Positions 1 through 9,649 of a DNA stretch of 24,633 nucleotides are shown here, one piece after another (the first letter of the stretch is position 1; the number at the start of each line of letters is the position of its first letter). The translations under genes were made by a program, and so were the position numbers. Under the pieces are notes generated by a model. That model saw only the letters and a list, made by a program, of their open reading frames with translations, ran no database searches and was not told the DNA's origin. This stretch comes from DATARH01 sp036008175 (GTDB lineage: Bacteria; Pseudomonadota; Alphaproteobacteria; ATCC43930; CGMCC-115725), in the NCBI GenBank assembly GCA_036008175.1, contig DASYOB010000087.1, positions 1 through 24,633 on the forward strand, read 5' to 3'.

Positions 1-2096
<2,096 letters not shown>

Positions 2097-3371
2097 TCAG
2101 CTGGGCAGAGGGCCGCGCCCTTCTGCCTCGACAATCTCGCGTAGGTGGTCGAGGCAGGCAGCGCGGTCGGCGGCGAAGTCGCCTTCCTCCCACCAGCGGC
2201 GCACTTCGCCGAGAAGCTGACCAACGCGTGGCCCGGGCGGGATGCCAAGGCTGGTCACGTCGCGCCCGGCGAGCGGAAAGCGCGGCGGCTTCCAGCTCGC
2301 CGCGAGGCCGAGCAGTTCGTCGAGACGGATTTTGTCGATCTTCCCCTCGGCCGCGAGCAGCAAGGCCAGATTGCGGTAGCGCTCGGCGCGGAGATGGTAA
2401 AGCGCCCGGCGCTGGTTCTGGGCATCGCCCGCCGGGTCCAAGGGCCACGGCGAGGCGAGACCGGCGAGCCGGTCGCGCTCGGCGTTCGACAGCCGCAGCC
2501 GGTCGGCAATTACCTCCGCTCCTGCCGCATCGACCTCGATCAGCGCCGCCAGCCGGCGCAGCTGATCCCTCTCGGGATCCAGCGCGATCAGACGCTCCAG
2601 CCGATCGAGCCTTGTCGCTTCGGGCAGCAGCGCGGCGAGCACGCCGTCCTGCGCCATCATGCGCAGCGCCGGGAGCGGGTTCGGCATAGCGAGCAACCGC
2701 AACATCTCGCCGGCGACGCGCTCGGCCGACAATTTCGGCAATAGCGGCACCGCGGCGCGGCAGGCGATGCGCGCCTCGGCATCGCCGGCGCCGGCACCGA
2801 ACCGCGCCTCGAACCGGTAATAGCGAAGTACCCGCAGCACATCCTCGGCGATCCGCTTCGCCGCCTCGCCGACAAAGCGCACGCGATGCGCCGCGAGATC
2901 CTCGAGCCCGCCGACCGGGTCGTGCAAGGTGCCGTCCGGGTCGAGATAGATCGCATTGATCGTGAAATCGCGGCGCGCCGCGTCTTCGGCCCAGTCGGCA
3001 TCGAAGGCCACCTTGGCGTGCCGGCCGTCGGTCTCGACATCGCGCCGCAGGGTGGTGATCTCGAAATGTCGGAGCGGCCCAGGGGAGTTGACCACCGCTG
3101 TGACCGTGCCGTGGGCAATCCCGGTCGGCACCGCCTTGATCCCGGCCTTGTCAAGCGCCGCCATGACTGCTTCCGGCCGCGCCGGGGTGGCAAGGTCGAT
3201 ATCAGCGATCACCCTCTTCAACAGCGCATCGCGCACACAGCCGCCGACAAACCGCGCGGCGATTCTCGCCCGGCTCAACGCGGCTAATACCGCTTGCGTC
3301 GCCGGTTCCTGAATCCACGGCTGCGGCGCCATCCGAGACGGGTCTGCTTTTGCGCTGCGGCTCCGGGTCAC
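2097..3371 (-). CDS. cca: CCA tRNA nucleotidyltransferase / poly(A) polymerase family (class II)
   Basis: This 424-residue nucleotidyltransferase most likely adds or repairs the 3' CCA end of tRNAs. The class II signature is clear: FVGGCVRDALL followed by the metal-binding DIDLAT motif in the first 65 residues, then RRDFTINAIY and VLRVLRYYRFEARFG, the nucleotide-recognition part of the neck. The C-terminal half is helical, as in this family. The chosen start is a GTG (3371-3369) that overlaps the stop of the upstream DUF6111 gene as GTGA, which suggests translational coupling; an internal ATG at 3332 is an alternative. It is the last gene of the minus-strand operon DUF1285-Nudix-DUF6111-cca. 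Some class II members are poly(A) polymerases, and sequence reading cannot fully exclude that, but CCA addition is the expected role in alphaproteobacteria. Confidence 0.92.
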   Translation of the reverse strand: MTRSRSAKADPSRMAPQPWIQEPATQAVLAALSRARIAARFVGGCVRDALLKRVIADIDLATPARPEAVMAALDKAGIKAVPTGIAHGTVTAVVNSPGPLRHFEITTLRRDVETDGRHAKVAFDADWAEDAARRDFTINAIYLDPDGTLHDPVGGLEDLAAHRVRFVGEAAKRIAEDVLRVLRYYRFEARFGAGAGDAEARIACRAAVPLLPKLSAERVAGEMLRLLAMPNPLPALRMMAQDGVLAALLPEATRLDRLERLIALDPERDQLRRLAALIEVDAAGAEVIADRLRLSNAERDRLAGLASPWPLDPAGDAQNQRRALYHLRAERYRNLALLLAAEGKIDKIRLDELLGLAASWKPPRFPLAGRDVTSLGIPPGPRVGQLLGEVRRWWEEGDFAADRAACLDHLREIVEAEGRGPLPS

Positions 3372-3649
3372 GGATTCGGCTTCGGTTCGAAGTGCGGCGG
3401 CACGACTTGGCCGTTCTCATAGCGCGGCGGCACATACACCCCCTGCCGCGTCGAGCCGAAACGCACGTTGAGGAAAACCAGCACCGCGATCAGCAACACC
3501 GTCCCGGCGCCGGCCAGCCACACCCACGGCAGCGCGGTCCAGCGCACCGGCCTGCCGTGCCCCGATTGTTCCGCCAATCGGATCCACAGCAGATAAAGCG
3601 CTGTCGGCAGCAACAGCGGCAATACGATCGTGGCGAAGACGCGGAGCAT
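3368..3649 (-). CDS. DUF6111-like small membrane protein
   Basis: A 93-residue protein beginning MLRVFATIVLPLLLPTALYL. It has two predicted transmembrane segments (about residues 4-25 and 38-61), a short loop between them, and a polar proline-rich tail ending PHFEPKPNP. It matches my recollection of the alphaproteobacterial DUF6111 family, which usually sits beside the CCA-adding enzyme; no function is known. The start ATG lies 7 bases after the stop of the Nudix gene, and its TGA overlaps the GTG start of cca, so it is embedded in one transcription unit. A longer open frame extends upstream to 4057, but that part is antisense to the Nudix gene's codons and is not considered coding. Confidence 0.82.
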   Translation of the reverse strand: MLRVFATIVLPLLLPTALYLLWIRLAEQSGHGRPVRWTALPWVWLAGAGTVLLIAVLVFLNVRFGSTRQGVYVPPRYENGQVVPPHFEPKPNP

Positions 3650-3656
3650 GGCTCTT

Positions 3657-4304
3657 TCAGTCTGCCAGCGCCTCGGCCAGATTGACCAGAATCCCGGCGG
3701 TGGCGCCCCAGATGTTGCGGCCCTGATAAGGCAGCACGAAATAGCTGCGGCTGTGCGCGCCGCTTTCGCGCTCGATGCGCTGATGGTTGCGCCGGTCGAG
3801 AATGAACGCGAGCGGCACCTCGAATGCCTCGGCCACCTCGAACGGGTCGATCGAGATCGGCACCGGCGGCGCGACGATACCGACGATCGGGGTGATCTCG
3901 AACCCGGTGCCGGTGACATAAGTATCGAGACGCCCGACCACGCTGACCCGGTCGGGCGGCAGCCCGACCTCTTCCTCGGTCTCGCGCAGGGCGGCGGCGA
4001 CCGCGTCTTGATCGTCCTCCTCGATGCGGCCGCCGGGAAACGAGATCTGCCCGGCATGGGCCGAGAGGTGCGCGGTGCGCTGCGTCAACAGCACCGACAT
4101 GCCCTCGGTATGGTCGACCAGCGGTACCAGCACGGCCGCCGGCCGCAACGCCGTGCTCGGCGGCGTCATGCCGGGGTTTAGGTCGTGATCCCCGCGAATC
4201 GCGCGGCGGAACGCCGCGGCTTCGGCCGGGTCGGCGCTGCCGCCAAAACCGCGCCGTCCCGGCTGCCAGCGCGCCAGGCGCTCGATAACGCGTTCTCGGC
4301 TCAT
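3657..4304 (-). CDS. NUDIX hydrolase, CoA pyrophosphatase (NudL-like)
   Basis: A 215-residue cytosolic Nudix hydrolase predicted to cleave CoA or acyl-CoA into 3'-phosphoadenosine 5'-phosphate and (acyl-)phosphopantetheine. It carries the motif that marks the CoA pyrophosphatase branch, LLTQRT followed by HAGQISFPGG (about residues 72-92), directly joined to a Nudix box ending ALRETEEEVGL. Spacing between the glycine and the RE pair is one residue longer than the textbook box, as I recall for NudL-type enzymes. The ATG at 4304 was chosen; in-frame GTG (4316) and TTG (4319) codons just upstream are alternatives and no strong ribosome site discriminates them. It lies 23 bases after the DUF1285 stop and 7 bases before DUF6111 in the same operon. 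Confidence 0.9.
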   Translation of the reverse strand: MSRERVIERLARWQPGRRGFGGSADPAEAAAFRRAIRGDHDLNPGMTPPSTALRPAAVLVPLVDHTEGMSVLLTQRTAHLSAHAGQISFPGGRIEEDDQDAVAAALRETEEEVGLPPDRVSVVGRLDTYVTGTGFEITPIVGIVAPPVPISIDPFEVAEAFEVPLAFILDRRNHQRIERESGAHSRSYFVLPYQGRNIWGATAGILVNLAEALAD

Positions 4305-4327
4305 ATTATCGGCCACCAACCCGTCGC

Positions 4328-4867
4328 TCAGTCACCCTCGGGATCGCCGAGCCGGAAGAAGACGCTGTCGCTCCATACCCCGAACTGGGTCTCGCCGGCG
4401 ACGATCGCCTCTTCGCCGAGATCCGCCAACTCATAGAAAACCGGCCGGGCGAGGCGTGCTTCAAGACCGGGCCGCACCAAGATATAGGGTGCCGGCGTGC
4501 CAGCCGGCGTCGTTTCGACGCGCACCGGATGTTCCGGCCCGGCCGTCACAATCTCGTCGAGATTGGTTCGGAAGATCAAATGCTGGTCGCGGCCCGCGCC
4601 TTGCTTGTCGACCGCGACGGCGATGAACGGCGCATCTTCGACGACGACGCGGCCGCGCTCGACCGGGGTCACCAGCCAATACGTGCCGTCGTCCTCGCGG
4701 CGCAGCACGGAGGCGAAAAGTTTGACGAGCGGGATCCGATTGATCGGAGAGCCGCGATAGAACCAGGTGCCGTCGCGGGCGATCCGCATGTCGAGCTCGC
4801 GCAACTCGATCGGCGGCGGGCGGCCCGAAGGCGCTGCGGGGGATTTGCCCGGGGCGGGTTTTTCCAT
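4328..4867 (-). CDS. DUF1285 domain-containing protein
   Basis: A 179-residue soluble protein, probably the first gene of the minus-strand operon. After a proline-rich N-terminus (MEKPAPGKSP) comes a DUF1285-type domain: a segment around MRIARDGTWFYRGSPINR, then KLFASVLRREDDGTYWLVTP and a second beta-rich part with VEDAPFIAVAVD. DUF1285 is a small beta-rich family of unknown function widespread in proteobacteria, and no enzymatic residues can be pointed to. The ATG at 4867 was chosen because the similarity begins soon after it; the frame stays open to 5056 but that part is antisense to the moxR gene. The start is only 30 bases from the divergent moxR start, so the two promoters must overlap the opposite genes. 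Confidence 0.87.
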   Translation of the reverse strand: MEKPAPGKSPAAPSGRPPPIELRELDMRIARDGTWFYRGSPINRIPLVKLFASVLRREDDGTYWLVTPVERGRVVVEDAPFIAVAVDKQGAGRDQHLIFRTNLDEIVTAGPEHPVRVETTPAGTPAPYILVRPGLEARLARPVFYELADLGEEAIVAGETQFGVWSDSVFFRLGDPEGD

Positions 4868-4897
4868 CAGTGTCGCGGTGCGCTCGCGCAAGAGGGA

Positions 4898-5926
4898 ATG
4901 GACAGCGTGAATTCCACCACACCCATAAACACCGCCCAGCTGAACGGTAGCCAGGCGGACCTGGTCGCCGAAGTCGAGGCCCTGGGCCAACGATTGAACC
5001 TCGTCCGCGAACGGATCGGCGAGGTGATTTTCGGCCAGACGGAGGTTGTCGAGCAAGCGCTGATCACCTTGCTCTCAGGCGGCCATGCGCTGCTGATCGG
5101 GGTGCCGGGTCTCGCCAAGACCCGGCTGGTCGAGACGCTCGGCACCATCCTCGGCCTCGACGACAAGCGCATCCAATGCACCCCCGACCTGATGCCGGCC
5201 GATATTCTCGGTTCCGAGGTGCTGGAAGAGAGCGAGACCGGCCGGCGCTCGTTCCGGTTCATTCCGGGACCCGTCTTCTCGCAGCTGTTGATGGCGGACG
5301 AGATCAACCGCGCCAGCCCCCGCACGCAATCGGCGCTGTTGCAGGCGATGCAGGAAGGCCGGGTGTCGATCGCCGGGCAGTATCACCCGCTGCCACGGCC
5401 GTTCCATGTGCTGGCGACGCAGAACCCGCTGGAGCAGGAAGGCACCTACCCGCTCCCCGAGGCGCAGCTCGACCGTTTTCTGCTGCAGATCGATGTCGAT
5501 TACCCGGACCTCGATTCCGAACGGCGGATGCTGATCGCTACGACCGGCGTCACCGAGCAACCGCCGCGACCGGCGATGACCGCTGCGGAATTGCTGACGG
5601 CGCAGCGGCTGGTACGGCGGATCCCGGTCGGCGAAAGCGTCGTCGACGCGATCCTGCGACTGGTGCGCACCGGGCGGCCCGATGCGGCGGCCGAAGGTCC
5701 GCGCCGCTACGTCGCCTGGGGGCCGGGCCCGCGCGCCAGCCAGGCGCTGATGCTGGCCTGCCGCGCCCGCGCCCTGCTCGATGGCCGTTACGCTCCGTCG
5801 GTCGACGACGTCGTCGCGCTGGCCCCGCCGGTGCTGCGGCACCGCATGGCGGTCAGCTTTGCCGGCCGTGCCGAGGGCGTGACGATCGTGAATGTGATCG
5901 AGCAGATGGCGCTGCCGCTGCGGTGA
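4898..5926 (+). CDS. MoxR family AAA+ ATPase
   Basis: A 342-residue MoxR-type AAA+ ATPase. Members act as chaperones that mature or remodel partner proteins, usually together with neighbouring DUF58 and VWA-domain proteins. Visible motifs are Walker A GVPGLAKT (about residues 68-75), Walker B LLMADEINRASPRTQ (130-144), sensor 1 region HVLATQNPLEQEGTYPLPEA and a lid domain ending EQMALPLR. The start ATG has AAGAGGGA immediately upstream, and a GTG at 4907 is an alternative. Its stop overlaps the GTG start of the DUF58 gene as GTGA, indicating coupled translation. With the next three genes it forms a plus-strand cluster common in alphaproteobacteria. The substrate is unknown. Confidence 0.94.
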   Translation: MDSVNSTTPINTAQLNGSQADLVAEVEALGQRLNLVRERIGEVIFGQTEVVEQALITLLSGGHALLIGVPGLAKTRLVETLGTILGLDDKRIQCTPDLMPADILGSEVLEESETGRRSFRFIPGPVFSQLLMADEINRASPRTQSALLQAMQEGRVSIAGQYHPLPRPFHVLATQNPLEQEGTYPLPEAQLDRFLLQIDVDYPDLDSERRMLIATTGVTEQPPRPAMTAAELLTAQRLVRRIPVGESVVDAILRLVRTGRPDAAAEGPRRYVAWGPGPRASQALMLACRARALLDGRYAPSVDDVVALAPPVLRHRMAVSFAGRAEGVTIVNVIEQMALPLR

Positions 5927-6909
5927 TCTCCGACCGCGCCCTTAACGCCCCCACCCCTCCCTCCCCCGCTCGCGGGGGAGGGTCAGGGTGGGGACTTTCG
6001 CCGCGACGCAGCGCGCCGCCGCCGCTGCGCGACCGCGGCGAGCAGCTTGCGGCCGCGCTGCCGCCGCTGCTGGTCGCCGCCGAGCGTGTCGCCTCGACGG
6101 TGGCGCAAGGCGTCCACGGCCGCCGCCGGGTCGGACAGGGCGAGACCTTCTGGCAGTTCCGCCAATATCAGCCGGGCGACGCGGCGGCCCGGATCGACTG
6201 GCGCGAGAGCGCCAAATCGCAGCGGCTCTATATCCGCGAGACCGAATGGGAGGCGGCGCAAAGCGTCTGGCTTTGGCGCGACCCCTCGCCGTCGATGGAT
6301 TACAGCTCGGCCGGCTATATCGCCGGGGCTAGCTGGCCGACGAAACGCGACCGCGCCGAATTGCTCTGCGTCGCGCTCGCCAGCCTCTTGGTGCGCGGCG
6401 GCGAGCGGTTGACCCTGCTCGGTACCGGGGTTCCGCCGATGAGCGGGCGCGTTGCGTTGACCCGTCTCGTAGAATTCCTTGAGCACAACCCGAAAGCGAT
6501 GGCAGCCAACGCGGGTGTGCCGGCCTTCGAGCCGCTGCCGCGCGCCGGCCAGCTGGTGCTGATTGGCGATTTCCTGGCGCCGTTGGAGGAGATCAATGCG
6601 GCCATCGCGCAATTTGCCGGCGCCGGGCTCAAGGGCCATCTCGTGCAGATCGCCGACCCGGCCGAGGAAGATCTGCCCTTCGCCGGCCGGGTTCGCTTCG
6701 AGGGGGTCGAGGAGAACGACGAGATCGTGATCAGCCGGGTCGAGACCCTCCGCGATGAATACGTCGAGCGCTATCGGCGCCATCGCGACGGGCTCGCCGA
6801 GATCGTACGCGCGGTCGGATGGTCGCTCTCCTTCCACCGTACCGACCGTCCGCCGCAGCTCGCCTTGCTAGCGTTGCATGCGGCGCTGACCGCGGACCGA
6901 AGGCGCTAG
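5923..6909 (+). CDS. DUF58 domain-containing protein with an in-frame palindromic repeat near its N-terminus
   Basis: A 328-residue protein of the DUF58 family, which accompanies MoxR ATPases and has a von Willebrand A-like fold. The family signature is seen at about residues 63-93 (GRRRVGQGETFWQF, then YQPGD and IDW). A metal-site-like DPSPSM follows in the VWA-like part. The protein has no obvious transmembrane segment. The GTG at 5923 overlaps the moxR stop and is the only sensible start in this frame, since no ATG, GTG or TTG lies between it and the conserved domain. Consequently a GC-rich palindromic repeat (5949-5993) is translated as about residues 9-24, giving the odd low-complexity stretch APTPPSPARGGGSGWG. 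This part is likely a dispensable insertion. The function is presumably as adaptor or substrate of MoxR. Confidence 0.9.
   Translation: MISDRALNAPTPPSPARGGGSGWGLSPRRSAPPPLRDRGEQLAAALPPLLVAAERVASTVAQGVHGRRRVGQGETFWQFRQYQPGDAAARIDWRESAKSQRLYIRETEWEAAQSVWLWRDPSPSMDYSSAGYIAGASWPTKRDRAELLCVALASLLVRGGERLTLLGTGVPPMSGRVALTRLVEFLEHNPKAMAANAGVPAFEPLPRAGQLVLIGDFLAPLEEINAAIAQFAGAGLKGHLVQIADPAEEDLPFAGRVRFEGVEENDEIVISRVETLRDEYVERYRRHRDGLAEIVRAVGWSLSFHRTDRPPQLALLALHAALTADRRR
5949..5993. repeat. GC-rich palindromic repeat element inside a coding region
   Basis: A two-part hairpin. The inner perfect 10-bp stem is CCCTCCCCCG (5959-5968) and CGGGGGAGGG (5973-5982) with loop CTCG. The outer 8-bp stem is CCCCACCC (5949-5956) and GGGTGGGG (5986-5993), with small unpaired bases between. 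This composition and layout is, from general knowledge, that of dispersed intergenic palindromic repeats abundant in many alphaproteobacterial genomes. Here it lies inside the DUF58 reading frame. Confidence 0.8.
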
Positions 6910-6915
6910 GCCCGG

Positions 6916-9639
6916 ATGCTCGCGCTCGGCTCGCTCGCTTTCGCCTCACCCTGGGTGCTCGCCGCACTCGTGGCCTTGCCGGTGATCTGGTGGCTGCTGC
7001 GGGTGACCCCGCCGGCGCCGCGCCGGATCGCCTTCCCGGCAATCCGGCTGTTGCTCGGGCTGACCCCGCGCGAGGAGACGCCCGCGCACACCCCGTGGTG
7101 GCTGATCCTGCTGCGCACGATATTGGCCGCGCTGGTGATCGTCGCGCTCGCTCACCCGCTGCTCAACCCGCAGACGCGACTTGCCGGAACCGGCCCGGTG
7201 GCGCTTGTCATCGACGATGACTGGGCGGCGGCGCGCGATTGGAGCCAACGCCAGGCGGCGGCACTCGAGCTCCTCGCCGAGACCGAGCGGGAAGACCGGC
7301 AGGTCGTGCTGCTGACGACGGCGCCTCTCGCCTCGGATCAGCCCTTTCCACCACTCGCCGCGATCCGCGCCGCGGATGCGCGCGCGGCGGTGCAGGCGTT
7401 GCAGCCGAAGCCCTGGCCCGCCGACCGGAAGGCGGCACTTGCCCGCCTCGAAGCGATGCCGTTGCCGCAGGGCAGCGCGGCGGTATGGCTCAGCGACGGG
7501 ATCGAGGACGGCAATGGCGCGGCGCTCGCCGATTATCTCGCCGGCCACGGCACGGTGCGCTACGTCGCCGCGGCGGAGGCCGACACGCCGCGCCTGCTCG
7601 CGGCGGGTGGCGTAGGCAGCGATTTGGCGGGGAAGGATCTCGCCGTGTCGGTAAAGACCCTTCCGGCTCCGGCGCCGCGTTCCATCACGCTGCGCGCCAG
7701 CGCTGAGGACGGTGCCCTGCTGGCGCGCGAACCGGCAACGATCGCACCCGGCGACGCCAACGCGACAGTTCGGCTTGCCATGCCGCCCGAGCTGCGCAAT
7801 CGGGCCACCCGGATCGAGATCGAGGCCGAGGAATCGGCGGGCGCGGTGCTGCTCGTCGACGAGCGCTGGCGCCGACGTCCGGTCGGCATCGCCGCTGCGT
7901 CAAACCTCGCCGGGCAGCCGCTGCTCAGCGAGAACTACTATCTTGAACGCGCGCTCGGACCTTTCACCGAAGTGCGCCGCGGCCAGGCGCTCGATCTGTT
8001 GAAGCGCGACATGGCGGTGCTGGTCTATGCCGATGCCGGCCCGGATTCACCGGCCGAAGAAGAGGCAGTTGGGAAATGGATCGAAGCGGGCGGCCTGCTG
8101 CTGCGCTTCGCCGGGCCGCGCCTTGCCGAGCAGAGCGATCACCTGCTCCCGGTCCGGCTGCGCCGCGGCGGGCGCACGATCGGCGGCGCGCTGTCGTGGG
8201 AAAAGCCCGCCCGGCTGGCACCCTTCACCGCCGACAGCCCGTTCGCCGGGCTTGCCATTCCTGCCGATGTGACCGTGTCGCGGCAGGTCCTGGCCGAGCC
8301 TGATCTCGACCTCAACAACAAGACCTGGGCGCGCCTCGCCGACGGCACGCCGCTGGTCACGGCCGAGAAGCGTGGGCAAGGCTGGGTCGTGCTGGTGCAT
8401 TCGACCGCCAATGCGGAATGGTCAAACCTGGCGCTGTCCGGGCTGTTCGTCGAGATGCTGCGCCGGACCGTGGCGATGAGCCAGGGCGTCGCCGCCGTGA
8501 GCGAGGGCGCGTTGCCGCCCTTGGAGACGCTCGATGGGTTCGGCCGGCTGCAGCACGCGCCGCCCACCGCCCGGCCGATTTCGGGCAAGGACATCGCCAA
8601 CGAGATGCCGTCGCCGCGGCATCCGCCAGGTTTTTACGGCGGCAGCGACGCGCGGCGGGCGCTGAACCTGTCCGCGGCAATTCCCGAGCTGAAGCCGTTT
8701 GGCGAGCTGCCGTCCGGGGTTGCGCGCGAAAGCTTCGCCAAGAGCGCCGAGGTGGATGTCCGTGCGCCGCTGTTGACCGCCGCCTTCCTGCTCGCGCTGA
8801 TCGATCTGCTGATCGCCTACGGTTTGCGCGGGCTGTTGCGGCGCCGGTCAGCCGGGGTCGCTGCAACGATCCTCTTGGCGCTGATGCTGGTTCCGGCGAC
8901 GGCGCGCGCCGACGACGAATTCGTCGTCAAGGCGACCTCGGAGCTTCGCCTCGCCTACATCCAGACCGGCGACAGCGAGGTCGACGCCGTCAGCCGCGCC
9001 GGCATGGTCGGGCTGACCTCGACCCTGAACCGCCGCACCGCGGTCGAGACCGCCGAGCCGCTCGCTGTGAATATCGAACGCGACGATCTGATCTTCTTTC
9101 CGCTGTTGTATTGGCCGGTTACAGCCGAGCAACAGCAGCCCTCGGCACCGGCCGCCGAACGCATCAACCGCTATCTCGAGACCGGCGGCACGATCCTGTT
9201 CGACACCCGCGATGCGGGCGAAGCAACCCCCGGCGCGTTCGGCAGCGCCGCCGGCTCGCAGGCCCGGCTGCGCCAGCTCGTCAGGGGCGTCAAAATCCCG
9301 CCGCTGGTGCCGATGCCGCCCGACCACGTGCTGACCAAATCCTTCTATCTGCTGCACGAGTTTCCCGGCCGTTGGAATAGCGGACAGGTGTGGATTGAGC
9401 CGGTCGAGGACCGCGTCAATGACGGGGTGGCAAGCGTCATCGTCGGCGGTAACGACTGGGCCGGCGCCTGGGCGGTCGATGGTCAGGGCCGTCCTGCCTT
9501 TCCGTGCGTTCCCGGCGGCGAGCCGCAGCGCGAGATGGCGATGCGCTTCGGGGTCAACCTCGTCATGTACGTGCTGACCGGCAACTACAAGACCGACCAG
9601 GTGCACGTACCGGCGATCCTCGAACGGCTCGGCCAATGA
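6916..9639 (+). CDS. BatA-like / DUF4159 membrane protein
   Basis: A 907-residue membrane protein. The first ~85 residues form a BatA-type N-terminus with two transmembrane helices (about 11-29 and 61-82). A VWA-like region follows in which the metal site is degenerate (VIDDDWAAA instead of DxSxS, then LSDG). A long middle part includes a GATase-like segment (LVYADAGPDSPAEEEAV, GGLLLRFAGPRLAE). Two further helices lie near residues 616-660, and a C-terminal DUF4159 domain runs from about 678 (LRLAYIQTGDSEVDAVSRAG) to the end. The start ATG is 6 bases after the DUF58 stop. Such proteins occur with MoxR, DUF58 and VWA partners and are thought to work at the cell envelope; a precise role is not known. 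No frameshift is seen. Confidence 0.9.
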   Translation: MLALGSLAFASPWVLAALVALPVIWWLLRVTPPAPRRIAFPAIRLLLGLTPREETPAHTPWWLILLRTILAALVIVALAHPLLNPQTRLAGTGPVALVIDDDWAAARDWSQRQAAALELLAETEREDRQVVLLTTAPLASDQPFPPLAAIRAADARAAVQALQPKPWPADRKAALARLEAMPLPQGSAAVWLSDGIEDGNGAALADYLAGHGTVRYVAAAEADTPRLLAAGGVGSDLAGKDLAVSVKTLPAPAPRSITLRASAEDGALLAREPATIAPGDANATVRLAMPPELRNRATRIEIEAEESAGAVLLVDERWRRRPVGIAAASNLAGQPLLSENYYLERALGPFTEVRRGQALDLLKRDMAVLVYADAGPDSPAEEEAVGKWIEAGGLLLRFAGPRLAEQSDHLLPVRLRRGGRTIGGALSWEKPARLAPFTADSPFAGLAIPADVTVSRQVLAEPDLDLNNKTWARLADGTPLVTAEKRGQGWVVLVHSTANAEWSNLALSGLFVEMLRRTVAMSQGVAAVSEGALPPLETLDGFGRLQHAPPTARPISGKDIANEMPSPRHPPGFYGGSDARRALNLSAAIPELKPFGELPSGVARESFAKSAEVDVRAPLLTAAFLLALIDLLIAYGLRGLLRRRSAGVAATILLALMLVPATARADDEFVVKATSELRLAYIQTGDSEVDAVSRAGMVGLTSTLNRRTAVETAEPLAVNIERDDLIFFPLLYWPVTAEQQQPSAPAAERINRYLETGGTILFDTRDAGEATPGAFGSAAGSQARLRQLVRGVKIPPLVPMPPDHVLTKSFYLLHEFPGRWNSGQVWIEPVEDRVNDGVASVIVGGNDWAGAWAVDGQGRPAFPCVPGGEPQREMAMRFGVNLVMYVLTGNYKTDQVHVPAILERLGQ

Positions 9640-9649
9640 GTGCGCGGCG

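Noticed and set aside
5176..5922. Upstream extension of the DUF58 frame
   Set aside because: It overlaps moxR in another frame and encodes Arg/Ala/Pro-rich sequence without similarity. The GTG at 5923 is coupled to the moxR stop.
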